A stretch of DNA of 64,000 nucleotides from Paenibacillus sp. JNUCC-31 (GCF_014844075.1 NZ_CP062165.1:5394001-5458000); one strand, 5' to 3'. Positions 27,941-37,858 are shown, counted from the stretch's first letter. The notes: a model not told the origin generated them from the sequence alone. Numbers and translations are program-made.

Positions 27941-28978
27941 TTATCCGCTATGTCTTCCGTACTGTTCCCGAATCATAACATCAGCGAGAATCAGCTTTTT
28001 CTCTACATTACTCTCCGGATTCACAATGCGCCATAACATCTGGTCGACTGCACGTGCACCAAGCAGTTCCTTGTTTACATTAACCGTGGCGAGCACAGGG
28101 ATATTGTCGTACACATTATCAAAACCGGTGACCACGCACTGATCGGGTACGCGAATTCCCATGCTCTCCAGGGCTTCAATGGTGTAAAGCGCGAAGAAGT
28201 CATTGGCACAGACAAAAACCTCAGGCAAGTTTTCCTCATTAATGACCGAAGTAAATGTCTTACGGAAATCATCCACATCCGGGCTGCTCAGTTCCGGGAT
28301 CTGATTCAGATTCAATCCGTGTCCCATCAATACTGAAGTATAGGCCACCCAACGTTCATAGAAGCTGTGAGCATCACTGGTATTTCCAACAAACTGAAAC
28401 CGTTTGAACCCCTTGCGCAGAAGATAGAGCATAACATCACGCATGGATGCAAAATTGTCTGTAAAAATACTGTCACTGTGAAAGACGGGATCCAGATGAT
28501 CCACCATAACGACGGGAATGCCCAGACGCTTGATTTCAAGCAGAATCGGTGTCGAGATGGAACCGACCGTAATAATGCCCCGAATGGCATCCGGGTTCAG
28601 CAGCGTGAATAATTGGTCCGCAGAAGGCTCTGTCAGCGTGAGGATATTGATGCCTTTCTGATTCAGTCGGGAGGATATGCCGTTAAAGACAGGCCCCCAG
28701 TATTCGGATTCCTGATTCTGGTAACGAACGTTGGGGAACAGAACCAAAATCGTTCCGCTCCACCGCGTGTTCTGCGGGTCCTGAAGCTCATTGCTGCTAT
28801 ACATATCACCAGACAACATGCTGTTATCTTTGAAATATCCAAGCTTGCCAGCAGCCTTGAGAATAACGTCCCGTGTTTGTTCACTAACACCTGATTTTCC
28901 AGACAGCGCTCGTGAGACCGCAAATTTCGACAGACCTGTAAAATGTGCAATTTCCTGAATTGTTACCTTCGTCTTCAT
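27941..28978 (-). CDS. LacI-family transcriptional regulator
   Basis: About 345 residues. The N-terminal LacI helix-turn-helix is VTIQEIAHFTGLSKFAVSRALSG with the hinge KAAGKLGYF. The periplasmic-binding-like core includes ILVLFPNV, GIITVGS, VVMVDHLDP, FVCANDFFALYTIEALESMGIRVP and VTGFDN. It stands divergent to the nine-gene sugar-ABC operon across about 525 bases, so it is the likely repressor responding to the imported sugar. The ATG at 28978 is favoured (AAGGA 7 bases upstream); ATG 28981 is adjacent. Confidence 0.9.
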   Translation of the reverse strand: MKTKVTIQEIAHFTGLSKFAVSRALSGKSGVSEQTRDVILKAAGKLGYFKDNSMLSGDMYSSNELQDPQNTRWSGTILVLFPNVRYQNQESEYWGPVFNGISSRLNQKGINILTLTEPSADQLFTLLNPDAIRGIITVGSISTPILLEIKRLGIPVVMVDHLDPVFHSDSIFTDNFASMRDVMLYLLRKGFKRFQFVGNTSDAHSFYERWVAYTSVLMGHGLNLNQIPELSSPDVDDFRKTFTSVINEENLPEVFVCANDFFALYTIEALESMGIRVPDQCVVTGFDNVYDNIPVLATVNVNKELLGARAVDQMLWRIVNPESNVEKKLILADVMIREQYGRHSG

Positions 28979-29343
28979 CATACCATCCTTACACTCGTAG
29001 TTCAGCCGTATTTTTACCTTGAACAATGAGAAACTGATTCTAGTATATCATGTTGTATTTCTCTTAATCTAATAACGGATGGAGAAATGAAAATGTTAGT
29101 ACCCCTTACATGTAACGACGGAAAAAGACCTCGGTGATGGATTGATATCAGGAGAAAATGGTCGTTTTTTGTTTTGGTTATTATCATTTTGTTATTTATT
29201 AAAATAACAAAAGTGGCAAATTCATTTCCCGATGAAATGAGAGAGTACTCAGAATGATATTTGGATAATATGCTTAAACAATGGAGGTTTGGGTGGTATA
29301 ACAGCAGTTTATCAGAAAAATTAGAAAATGTTAACAATAAAAA

Positions 29344-29396
29344 TGTTGACGCTTACATTGTGCTATGTTAAATTTTGTTTGTCAAAACCAAACGAA
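29344..29396 (+). promoter_or_regulatory. Promoter of the sugar-ABC operon with CcpA/LacI-type operators
   Basis: A TTGACG -35 (29346-29351), 17-base spacer and TAAATT -10 (29369-29374). TGTTGACGCTTACA at 29344-29357 overlaps the -35 and fits 12 of 14 positions of the cre consensus TGWAANCGNTNWCA; with its central CG it could bind CcpA or the divergent LacI protein. A second inverted repeat, TTTGTTTG-N7-CAAACGAA (29374-29396), covers the start-site region. The remaining 29000-29343 stretch is AT-rich with no clear gene. Hexamers are read by eye. Confidence 0.55.
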
Positions 29397-29503
29397 TAAA
29401 TAACAAATGGTGGTGGTCGTTCAATTTTTTTTAGGAAGAATGAAATTCAAGAAGCTATGCTGGGCCATGATTTGTATACACATTCGGGGAGGTTGTTAAA
29501 TTC

Positions 29504-30880
29504 ATGATTAGAAAATGGAATGTTTTGCCGCTGATGTTATTGGCCGTGATGCTTTTTGTATCCGCTTGCAGCGGTGGTGGGACAGCTCAGCCGGGTACTG
29601 ATGCAACAACCAATTCAGGCAACAGCACGGAGACCGCCGAGACAGACAAAGAAGGCGGAGCGGAAGAAGTGGCAGTCGATGTACCGGATTTGGGTGGACG
29701 TGTCATTAAGGTTGCGGCCTGGTGGGATCTGAAGCCTGCGGGGGAGACCGCATCGGATAAGGCTAGGCTGGATAAAATCGCTGAAGTCGAGAAGAAGTAC
29801 AACGTGAAAATCGAGTTTGTGAATGTGCCGTTTGAAGAATACATGAACAAATTCACAACAACTGCGCTGGCTGGCGAACCGTTCGCAGACATCGTTCAGA
29901 TGGAATACAAATCCGCACTTCCCGCCATCCTCAAAGGGCAACTGTTGCCCATCTCCGAATTTACCACAGCTGAGAACAACATCAACCAAGAGGCTAACCT
30001 GATCGCGAAATACCCTGCCATCGCGGGCAACTCCTACGCATTTGATTCTCCGACCAGCATCGGTCTGGGACTTCACTATAACCGTGACTTATTCAAGAAG
30101 CTGTCCCTGCCCGATCCTCAGGAACTTTACAACAAAGGCGAATGGAATTGGGACCAATTCCTGGAACTGGCGAAGCAGGCTACCAAAGATACGGATAACG
30201 ACGGAAAAATGGACGTATACGGATTTTCCGGCTGGGCCATTGACGTGCTTCGTCACTTTACCGCAGCCAATGGCGGCACAATTGTTGATGATGAACATTC
30301 GAAAGAAGGATTATCCGATCCGAAAACGATTGAAGCTGCCGAATTTGTCAAACGCCTGTATAACGTGGAGAATGTCGTGAAAGTCAAAACAGGCGACAAG
30401 ACGAATTGGGAGGAAAGCAACACGTTCAAGGATGGAGATGTGGCCTTGTTCACTGCTGCGGAATGGCAATTGGGCGATATCACCTTTGCTGCAGGAGTCG
30501 TACCGATTCCGAACGGCCCTCAGGGCAATAAGGATGTAACATACGCCAACAACGCGGCATCAGCAAAATTCATTCCCAAAGGTGTGGAAGATCCTAAAAT
30601 CGTATACCAGATCTATGAAGAGACGTTCGACATCCCACAGATTGAAGAGTATCCAGGTCAGGATTACCTGGAGAGTCGGTATACCGACGAGAAGGACATC
30701 GCTATGATTCGAGAGCATATCGCGGGAACCGGACGCATCTTGCTGGATGATGCCTACGCGGGCTATCCAATCGGGGATTATGTAAATGACATTATCAAAA
30801 ACAATGCTTCCGTTACGGCAACTGCCGAGAAGTACAAAGCACAGGCACAAGCGGCAGTTGATAAGCTCGGCAAACAATAA
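29504..30880 (+). CDS. Sugar-ABC extracellular solute-binding lipoprotein
   Basis: 458 residues of the family 1 (CUT1) binding-protein type. A lipoprotein signal ends LFVSAC (Cys22), followed by a Gly/Thr/Asn-rich tether. Then come IKVAAWWDLKP, VEKKYNVKIEFVNVPFEEYMNKF and the mid-lobe LYNKGEWNWDQFLELAKQAT and GDVALFTAAEWQLG, all characteristic of oligosaccharide-binding lipoproteins. GGGGAGG lies 11 bases before the ATG. First gene of the operon; a hairpin right after it probably lets this gene be made in excess over the permeases. Confidence 0.9.
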   Translation: MIRKWNVLPLMLLAVMLFVSACSGGGTAQPGTDATTNSGNSTETAETDKEGGAEEVAVDVPDLGGRVIKVAAWWDLKPAGETASDKARLDKIAEVEKKYNVKIEFVNVPFEEYMNKFTTTALAGEPFADIVQMEYKSALPAILKGQLLPISEFTTAENNINQEANLIAKYPAIAGNSYAFDSPTSIGLGLHYNRDLFKKLSLPDPQELYNKGEWNWDQFLELAKQATKDTDNDGKMDVYGFSGWAIDVLRHFTAANGGTIVDDEHSKEGLSDPKTIEAAEFVKRLYNVENVVKVKTGDKTNWEESNTFKDGDVALFTAAEWQLGDITFAAGVVPIPNGPQGNKDVTYANNAASAKFIPKGVEDPKIVYQIYEETFDIPQIEEYPGQDYLESRYTDEKDIAMIREHIAGTGRILLDDAYAGYPIGDYVNDIIKNNASVTATAEKYKAQAQAAVDKLGKQ

Positions 30881-30898
30881 CACCGGCCGTTTACAGGC

Positions 30899-30944
30899 AG
30901 AGGTGCCGTGTGCTTGAGATCATACACGGGCGCCTCTTTTCCTG
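30899..30944 (+). terminator. Intra-operon attenuator/terminator after the first binding-protein gene
   Basis: AGAGGTGCCGTGT pairs with ACACGGGCGCCTCT (one bulge) followed by TTTCC. It lies 18 bases after the stop and 55 before the next gene. A partial terminator here is the common way to raise binding-protein over permease levels. Confidence 0.65.
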
Positions 30945-30998
30945 GACCTTTGAAATAGGGTACGGCTGGCATCAGCCTTGATGAGGAGGACTCGTAGA

Positions 30999-33926
30999 AT
31001 GGCTGGAATTCTACAACGAAAAAAATGGATCCTGCCCACAGTAATCGTATCGGCGGCAGCCTGCGTCATACTGTATTTCACCTCCGGTGCAGATGTGAAG
31101 AGTGCCGATGTTCCGCCAGGCAGTTTGCCTGCCATTGAGGTAGATGCCATCTTGCAGCAAACGAGGCAGAAGAAGGGTTATGAACAGTATCTGATTCAAG
31201 TCGGTGAGGCTTCACGGCCGGAGGCAGACATCACGATTGAAGCGGGGAACTACAGCCGAGCTGAGGGTGAAGGGGTCCATAAACTGGATCATTATGAGGG
31301 TATGGAAGGTACGGCACTTCGTACCGGAGAGACTGGAGAGGTCGATTGGATTGTCGATGTGCCGGAAAGCGGGTTGTACAACCTTTCCGTTGTCTATTTT
31401 CCCGTAGAAGGCAAGAGCTCCGCGATCGAGCGTGCATTGTACATAGACGGTGAACTTCCGTTTGCGGAAGCCGCCTATTTGCAGTTTGACCGGGTATGGG
31501 GAAATGAGAAGGGAGTCGTTGAACAGGATAACCAGGGCAATGATCTTCGCCCAAAACAAGTGGAGAAGCCCCGCTGGATAGAGGAAACATTTCAGGACTC
31601 GGACGGATACGAACAGGCTCCATTCAAGTTCTACCTGGAAAAAGGAGAGCACACGTTAACGCTGAAATCCTCCCGCGAACCCATGGTGATTCGATCGATA
31701 CGGCTATTCAATGAAAAGTCAGCCGTTCCTTATGCGGATACCGCAGGGGCGCAGCAGACGGACTCTTCCGGTCAGCCTAAGGATGTGCTCATCCGAATTG
31801 AAGGGGAAGCGGCTGTTGCCAAATCATCACCTACGCTATATCCAACCAGTGAAAGATCAAGTTCAGCCGTATCTCCGTACAGCGCTTCCCAGGTTCGTAT
31901 TAATACGATTGGCGGCTTTAATTGGCGACTGCCAGGACAGTGGATTGAATGGGAAGTGGATGTGCCGGAGAGTGGACTTTATCATATCGGTTTTACCGCT
32001 CAGCAAAATTTTGTCAAAGGCATCTATTCCACGCGCAAGCTGACGATTGATGGGGAAATTCCGTTTGCGGAAATGACGAAGGCGCCGTTCCGTTACCAAA
32101 GTGATTATCGCATTGATGTGCTGGGCGGTGAGGAGGCTTACAAGTTTCAGTTGGACAAAGGCAAACATGTCATTCGGCTGGAGAACAGCCTGGGCGACTT
32201 TGCCCCACTGATCCGCAATGTGGAGGATAGTTTGTACAATCTGAACTCCATGTACCGGCGAATCTTGATGATTACAGGAACCAAGCCAGACGAATTTCGC
32301 GATTACCGGGTGGAGAAGCAGATTCCGAATCTGCTGGAGGTGTTCAGCGGGGAAAGCAAACGTTTGAAGGAAGTGGCAAGGCAACTTCGTCTCCTGTCAG
32401 GCCAGTCCAGCGATCAGGAAGCGTTGATCCAAACGATGGCCCAGCAGTTGGACGAGATGATTGACAAGCCGGATACCATTCCAAGAAGGCTCGCTGCTTA
32501 CAAAACGAACACTGGCGGACTTGGTACCTGGGTACAGCAGGCTCGCGAGCAACCACTTGAGATTGATGCACTCTATGTAGCTTCACTAGACAACAGCATT
32601 CCCGGGACGGGTATGGGTCCGCTGGCGAAGCTCGGTCATGAAGCAAAGACATTCTATCATTCATTCTTCATTGATTATAACCAGATCGGGAACGTAGCCA
32701 CATCGGAGGATCAGCGCACGGTCACGGTCTGGATCGGCAGTGGACGGGACCAGGCGAACACGATGAAGGCGATGATCGATGAGACCTTTACGCCGGAGAG
32801 CGGCATCAACGTTAATCTGAAGCTGGTCAACATGGGGACCCTACTGCCAGCCACCTTATCGGGTGAAGGGCCGGATGTGGCGATGCAGATCGGCAATGAT
32901 CTGCCTGTGAACTTTGCGATGCGCCACTCAGCTGTGGATCTGACGCAATTCAGTGACTACAGCACGGTGGAGCAGGAGTTCAGGGAAAGTGCCATCGTTC
33001 CGTACATCTATGACTCAGGTGTGTATGCCCTGCCGGAGACACAGACCTTTAATATGTTGTTTTACCGTAAAGACGTGCTTGCAGAGCTGGGGCTGGAAGT
33101 TCCTCAAACGTGGGATGATGTCGAAAGCCTACTGGCGATTCTGAGTAAAAATCATATGGAATTTGGCATGCCGGTGGTGGCCCAGGCCAATATGCAGGGC
33201 GTCAACATCCCGCCTAACTCGCAGTATGCCACGATGCTGTTACAGAACGGCGGCTCGTTCTATCGCAATGACGGCAAGGAATCGGATCTGGATTCCCGTA
33301 TCGGAATTGAAACATTTAAGAAGTGGACAGAGTTGTATACCGATTACAAGCTGGAGCGGGAGTATGACTTTGCCAACCGTTTCCGGACAGGGCAGATGCC
33401 GATTGGTCTAACGGATTACACGATGTATAACCAGCTGTCTGTATTTGCACCGGAGATCCGTGGGTTATGGGGATTTGTCCCTGTTCCGGGGACCGTGCAG
33501 CCGGATGGAACTTTGAATCGGGACGTTCCGGGTGGCGGCAGCGCAGTGATGATGCTGGAGAGCGCCAAAGATCAGGAAGCCGCGTGGGAATTCATGAAAT
33601 GGTGGACCAGTACACCGGTTCAGGCTGAGTTTGGCCGTGAGATGGAAGGGCTGATGGGCGCGGCTGCGCGTTATCCGACGGCCAACATCAAGGCACTGGA
33701 TTCGCTACCATGGCCTGCTGAGGATTACGCCAACCTTAAGGCACAATTCGAAATGGTCAAGGGCATTCCCGAGGTGCCTGGCGGTTATTTTACCGGACGC
33801 CATCTGTTCAATGCATTTTACAAGACGGTTGTTGGCCAAGTGGAGGCCAGGGAATCCATTATGGATTACACCCAATATATTCAGGACGAGATTCGGATCA
33901 AGCGTAATGAATTTGGTCTTCCGTAA
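30999..33926 (+). CDS. Membrane-anchored solute-binding protein fused to two jelly-roll-like modules
   Basis: 975 residues, more than twice the usual binding-protein size. An N-terminal anchor (residues 10-28, no lipobox) is followed by two related beta modules (about 78-240 and 261-405), each with DVPESGLYxxxF and a later IDGExPFAEA/EM block, like CBM6/CBM35-type carbohydrate-binding folds. A helical region (about 410-560) then leads into a CUT1 solute-binding domain (about 573-975: VTVWIGSGRDQANTMKAMID, GLEVPQTWDDVESLLA, VPGGGSAVMMLESAKDQEAAWEFMKWW). GAGGAGGA lies 9 bases before the ATG at 30999. Probably captures a long or wall-associated glycan for the permeases. Confidence 0.85.
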   Translation: MAGILQRKKWILPTVIVSAAACVILYFTSGADVKSADVPPGSLPAIEVDAILQQTRQKKGYEQYLIQVGEASRPEADITIEAGNYSRAEGEGVHKLDHYEGMEGTALRTGETGEVDWIVDVPESGLYNLSVVYFPVEGKSSAIERALYIDGELPFAEAAYLQFDRVWGNEKGVVEQDNQGNDLRPKQVEKPRWIEETFQDSDGYEQAPFKFYLEKGEHTLTLKSSREPMVIRSIRLFNEKSAVPYADTAGAQQTDSSGQPKDVLIRIEGEAAVAKSSPTLYPTSERSSSAVSPYSASQVRINTIGGFNWRLPGQWIEWEVDVPESGLYHIGFTAQQNFVKGIYSTRKLTIDGEIPFAEMTKAPFRYQSDYRIDVLGGEEAYKFQLDKGKHVIRLENSLGDFAPLIRNVEDSLYNLNSMYRRILMITGTKPDEFRDYRVEKQIPNLLEVFSGESKRLKEVARQLRLLSGQSSDQEALIQTMAQQLDEMIDKPDTIPRRLAAYKTNTGGLGTWVQQAREQPLEIDALYVASLDNSIPGTGMGPLAKLGHEAKTFYHSFFIDYNQIGNVATSEDQRTVTVWIGSGRDQANTMKAMIDETFTPESGINVNLKLVNMGTLLPATLSGEGPDVAMQIGNDLPVNFAMRHSAVDLTQFSDYSTVEQEFRESAIVPYIYDSGVYALPETQTFNMLFYRKDVLAELGLEVPQTWDDVESLLAILSKNHMEFGMPVVAQANMQGVNIPPNSQYATMLLQNGGSFYRNDGKESDLDSRIGIETFKKWTELYTDYKLEREYDFANRFRTGQMPIGLTDYTMYNQLSVFAPEIRGLWGFVPVPGTVQPDGTLNRDVPGGGSAVMMLESAKDQEAAWEFMKWWTSTPVQAEFGREMEGLMGAAARYPTANIKALDSLPWPAEDYANLKAQFEMVKGIPEVPGGYFTGRHLFNAFYKTVVGQVEARESIMDYTQYIQDEIRIKRNEFGLP

Positions 33927-33944
33927 GCAGAGGGAGGGTTAACA

Positions 33945-34913
33945 GTGTCACAAATATCACTCCAAGACGGACAGAACAGTCCTCCTGAGAAAACGCCGGG
34001 GATGGGCCTGAAATCATGGTGGTCCTGGAAGCTCAAGGAAATGAGGGCCAGCAAACACTCCTATGTACTGCTTGCTCCTTACATGGTCCTGTTCACCATG
34101 TTCACTGTAATTCCGGTGGTCATCTCCATCATACTCAGCTTCACCTATTTTAACATGCTGGAGTTTCCGCGGTTTATCGGCTGGCAGAACTATACCCGGC
34201 TGTTTCTGGAGGATGACGTATTCCTGATTGCCATCAAAAATACATTGCTGTTTGCCATTATCACCGGACCGATCAGTTATATTGCCTGTTTTGTGTTCGC
34301 GTGGATTATTAATGAGTTAACGCCCAAATGGAGAGCATTCATGACATTGATTTTCTATGCACCATCCATTTCGGGGAATGTCTACTTTATCTGGCTGATG
34401 ATTTTCTCGGGAGATCGTTACGGTATAGCCAATGGATTGCTAATCAAATGGGGATTTCTGCTGGAACCGATCCAGTGGTTGAAGACGGAAGCCTACATTA
34501 TGCCGATCCTCATACTGGTGCAATTGTGGCTCAGTCTTGGCACAGGCTTTCTGGCGTTCATCGCCGGTTTGCAGACCGTAGACCGGACGTTATATGAGGC
34601 AGGTGCGGTAGACGGAATCAAAAATCGCTGGCAGGAGCTCTGGTATATCACCCTGCCTTCGATGCGCCCACAACTGATGTTCGGTGCGGTCATTCAACTC
34701 ACGACCTCGTTTGCGGTGGCAGATGTCTCTATTGCGCTGGCTGGGTTCCCGAGTGTTAACTATGCAGCAGAGACCGTGGTGACCCATTTGATCGACTTTG
34801 GTACAACACGATTTGAAATGGGGTACGCGTCGGCGATAGCAACCGTGTTGTTCATGATCATGGTGGGCACCAACCTGCTGGTACAGAAACTGCTTCGAAG
34901 GGTGGGAGAATAG
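33945..34913 (+). CDS. Sugar-ABC transporter permease (CUT1, UgpA/LacF type), pair 1
   Basis: 322 residues with six predicted transmembrane segments after a hydrophilic N terminus (about 40 residues). The EAA loop is TLYEAGAVDGIKNRWQELWYITLP, the contact site for the ATPase. GTG start with GGAGG before it. The next permease starts 2 bases after the stop. The ATPase is not encoded in the window; a shared MsmX-like ATPase is inferred from B. subtilis practice. Confidence 0.92.
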   Translation: MSQISLQDGQNSPPEKTPGMGLKSWWSWKLKEMRASKHSYVLLAPYMVLFTMFTVIPVVISIILSFTYFNMLEFPRFIGWQNYTRLFLEDDVFLIAIKNTLLFAIITGPISYIACFVFAWIINELTPKWRAFMTLIFYAPSISGNVYFIWLMIFSGDRYGIANGLLIKWGFLLEPIQWLKTEAYIMPILILVQLWLSLGTGFLAFIAGLQTVDRTLYEAGAVDGIKNRWQELWYITLPSMRPQLMFGAVIQLTTSFAVADVSIALAGFPSVNYAAETVVTHLIDFGTTRFEMGYASAIATVLFMIMVGTNLLVQKLLRRVGE

Positions 34914-34915
34914 CT

Positions 34916-35779
34916 ATGGCTGCAATTGCGACAGGCAAAAAGCGGGTGAACCGCTCCTTATCGGGAAGCCTCTCCCTGTTTGCCCTTCTGCTCGTATTTG
35001 GTGCCTTTATGGTGCTGCCGCTAATCTATGCGATCAATAATGCGTTCAAACCGCTGGATGAGATTTTCACCTTTCCACCAACACTATTTGTCAAAAATCC
35101 AACGTTCAGCAACTTCACCGATCTGCTGAATCTGCTGAGTGACTCGTGGGTGCCGTTCTCACGGTATATCTTCAACACGGTATTTATTACGGGCATTGGC
35201 ATCGTGGGCCATGTGCTGCTCGCTTCAGCAGCGGCTTACCCGCTCGCCAAGCACAAATTTCCGGGCAAAGTGTTCATGTTTCAGGTGGTAGTGTTATCCC
35301 TGATGTTCACGCCTGCCGTAACGGCGATCCCGAACTATATGATCATGTCATGGCTCGGATGGATCGATACGTATTGGGCTGTCATTATTCCGGCGTTTGC
35401 CTATTCATTAGGTTTGTATCTGATGAAACAATTCATGGAGCAAATTCCGGATGCGCTGCTGGAGGCGGCGAAGATTGATGGTGCAAGTGAATACCGGATC
35501 TTCTGGTCCATCGTGATGCCGAACGTGAAGCCGGCCTGGCTCACCTTGATCATCCTTCTTTTTCAGATGTTATGGGGCAGTGACGGCAATGGATACATTT
35601 ACAGTGAGCAGCTTAAGACATTGCACTATGCGGCGGGTCAGATCATTCAGGGTGGCATATCTCGGGCAGGTGCAGGTGCTGCGGTGGCACTTATTTTGAT
35701 GAGTGTGCCTATTACGCTGTTTATTTTCTCACAGAGCCGCATCATTGAGACGATGGCGAGCTCGGGCATGAAGGAATAA
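34916..35779 (+). CDS. Sugar-ABC transporter permease (CUT1, UgpE/LacG type), pair 1
   Basis: 287 residues with six membrane segments. The EAA loop is ALLEAAKIDGASEYRIFWSIVMP, and the family-typical N-terminal MVLPLIYAINNAFKPLDEIF is present. Forms a heterodimer with the preceding permease. Ends 11 bases before the NHL-repeat gene. Confidence 0.92.
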   Translation: MAAIATGKKRVNRSLSGSLSLFALLLVFGAFMVLPLIYAINNAFKPLDEIFTFPPTLFVKNPTFSNFTDLLNLLSDSWVPFSRYIFNTVFITGIGIVGHVLLASAAAYPLAKHKFPGKVFMFQVVVLSLMFTPAVTAIPNYMIMSWLGWIDTYWAVIIPAFAYSLGLYLMKQFMEQIPDALLEAAKIDGASEYRIFWSIVMPNVKPAWLTLIILLFQMLWGSDGNGYIYSEQLKTLHYAAGQIIQGGISRAGAGAAVALILMSVPITLFIFSQSRIIETMASSGMKE

Positions 35780-35790
35780 GGAGGAACGAT

Positions 35791-37257
35791 ATGGCACGCA
35801 CAGTGAAAAGATGGCTTGTTCTCCTGGCGGCAGTATCGCTGCTGCTGGTGAATGCCGTGCCTGCGGCAGCGTCCCCGGCGCCGTATGAGAGCTATAACTA
35901 TAACTACTGGCAAGAGGCTGTTCCTTCACCGGATGCCTATCTGCCTCAGCGAACCATATCGGGCAGCGACCTGGGCATAGGTGAATTTAAAGATCCCGGT
36001 GATGTGAATGTATCTCCCTCCGGGCAGATTTATATTTTGGATAGCGGAAACAACCGACTTGTTGTGCTGGACTCGGATTATAAGCTGCTGCGGGTGGTCG
36101 AAGGATTTATGATGGACGGCAGCAAGGAGAGTTTCAATGCTCCAGGTGGATTATTCGTGGATGAAGAGGAACGAGTATACATCGCTGATACAGGGAACAG
36201 CCGCGTGGTTGTGCTGGATGCGGAAGGCAAACTGATCCATACCATTACGAAGCCGGAGTCCGATATCATCGCGACCAATGCTCAGTTCCAACCGCTGAAA
36301 TTGACTGTGGATCGGGTAGGACGCTTGTATGTGGTGGCTCAGGGTGTTTACGAAGGAATAATGCAGTTTGACGAGCATGGTCAATTCATCGGATACGTCG
36401 GTACCAACAAGGTGGAACGGGACTACGGCGAATACATTTGGCGGATGCTTTCAACCAAAGCCCAACGGGCACAGATGGTTTTGTTTGTACCGACCGAGTT
36501 TTCCAATGTGGATATCGACTCCAAAGGGTTCGTGTATGCGACCAATATCGACCCCGGTTCCAACGAACCGATCAAACGGCTCAACCCATCCGGCGAGGAT
36601 GTGCTGAAACGATTTGGTTATTTTGATGTCAAAGGAGATGTCAGGTTCCGCAACAACCCGGGTCCGTCCAAACTGATTGATGTGAAGGTACTGGGTAACG
36701 GTATGTACAGTGTGCTGGATGCAACGCAGAATCGGGTGTTTACTTATGATGATGAAGGTCATCTGCTCTACGTATATGGAGGCAAAGGCAATCAGGTGGG
36801 CACACTCAAAACACCAGTAGCCATGGAACAATCCGGGGATCATCAGCTGGTGCTGGATCGGGGGAAAAACAATCTGGTGATCTATGAGCCAACACGGTTC
36901 GGAGCCAGCGTGAATGAAGCGGTTGCCCTTCATTATCAGGGTGAGGATACAGAAGCTGTCCATATCTGGCAAGAAGTGCTGAAGCTGAACGCCAACTATG
37001 ATATTGCCTATATCGGTATTGGCAAGTCCCTGCTGATGGAGAAGAAAAACGAGGAAGCCCTGGGTTATTTCGAACTGGGGATGGATCGCAAAAGTTACTC
37101 TGTCGCGTTCAAAAGACATCGGCGGGAGATGATGAAGGAGCATTTGGGGACCTTTCTGACGCTTGCCATCGCGCTGATTTTCATTCTGATCCTGGCCCGA
37201 GTGGCGGTTAAATGGAGACGGAGGAGGCAAATGGACCGTGAAGCAGGATTACATTAA
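35791..37257 (+). CDS. Exported NHL-repeat/TPR protein with C-terminal membrane anchor
   Basis: 488 residues. A signal peptide ends near residue 28 (VPAAASPA). An NHL-type beta-propeller follows (about 45-350; repeated blocks such as VSPSGQIYILDSGNNRLVVLDSDYKLL and VDEEERVYIADTGNSRVVVLDAEGKLI), then a TPR-like helical pair (about 385-440; HIWQEVLKLNANYDIAYIGIGKSLLMEKKNEEALGYF) and a final transmembrane helix (about 452-472) with a basic tail. AGGAGG precedes the ATG. It is likely a surface scaffold or ligand-contact subunit of the transport system. The last 20 bases overlap the YIP1 gene. Confidence 0.82.
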   Translation: MARTVKRWLVLLAAVSLLLVNAVPAAASPAPYESYNYNYWQEAVPSPDAYLPQRTISGSDLGIGEFKDPGDVNVSPSGQIYILDSGNNRLVVLDSDYKLLRVVEGFMMDGSKESFNAPGGLFVDEEERVYIADTGNSRVVVLDAEGKLIHTITKPESDIIATNAQFQPLKLTVDRVGRLYVVAQGVYEGIMQFDEHGQFIGYVGTNKVERDYGEYIWRMLSTKAQRAQMVLFVPTEFSNVDIDSKGFVYATNIDPGSNEPIKRLNPSGEDVLKRFGYFDVKGDVRFRNNPGPSKLIDVKVLGNGMYSVLDATQNRVFTYDDEGHLLYVYGGKGNQVGTLKTPVAMEQSGDHQLVLDRGKNNLVIYEPTRFGASVNEAVALHYQGEDTEAVHIWQEVLKLNANYDIAYIGIGKSLLMEKKNEEALGYFELGMDRKSYSVAFKRHRREMMKEHLGTFLTLAIALIFILILARVAVKWRRRRQMDREAGLH

Positions 37258-37858
37258 GTTTCCGCTGCATCTCATTTTTCACCCCATCGAAGCATACTGG
37301 GATCTCAAGTCGGATAACCGGGGCCGGCTGCTTGTCGCTTTTTCGGCACTGGCGCTCACCATAATCATGATGATTTTGCAAAAGCAATACGCGGGATTTC
37401 TCGTCAATTACATCGATCCTCGCACGATTAACAGCATCATTGAGATTGCGACAGTTGCGGTGCCGTTCTTTCTTTGGTGCATGGCCAACTGGGCGGTAAC
37501 CACCCTGATGGAAGGGGAAGGAAAGTTCAGGGAAATCTTTCTGGCAACAGGCTACTCGCTCATTCCGGTTATTCTGATCTATGCCCCGATGATCGTCATC
37601 AGCCGGTTCATGGTCCAGGAGGAGACTGCCTTTTATTATCTGTTTAATAGCATTGCGTTCTTCTGGTTTCTGCTGCTTCTCTTCATTGGCATGATGACGG
37701 TGCATCAATATACGGTGATCAAAACGATCATAACGATGCTGCTGACGGTGATTGTAATGGGCATTATCGTGTTCCTCGGAGCATTGGTGTTCAGCATGTT
37801 GCAGCAGTTGTATGAATTCGGTTACAACATCTATCGCGAGTTGATTTTTCGGACCTAA
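37238..37858 (+). CDS. YIP1-family membrane protein
   Basis: 206 residues with five hydrophobic segments (about 30-46, 67-86, 103-125, 133-152, 160-185). The opening YIKFPLHLIFHPIEAYWDLK is the typical start of bacterial YIP1-family proteins. GTG start inside the preceding gene, with GGAGG about 12 bases upstream. Its role in these operons is unknown; assembly or insertion of the neighbouring anchored proteins is a guess. Confidence 0.75.
   Translation: MKQDYIKFPLHLIFHPIEAYWDLKSDNRGRLLVAFSALALTIIMMILQKQYAGFLVNYIDPRTINSIIEIATVAVPFFLWCMANWAVTTLMEGEGKFREIFLATGYSLIPVILIYAPMIVISRFMVQEETAFYYLFNSIAFFWFLLLLFIGMMTVHQYTVIKTIITMLLTVIVMGIIVFLGALVFSMLQQLYEFGYNIYRELIFRT

Noticed and set aside
36451..37230. 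259-codon minus-strand frame opposite the NHL-repeat gene
   Set aside because: Shadow frame with unnatural composition; the plus strand has recognisable NHL and TPR patterns.
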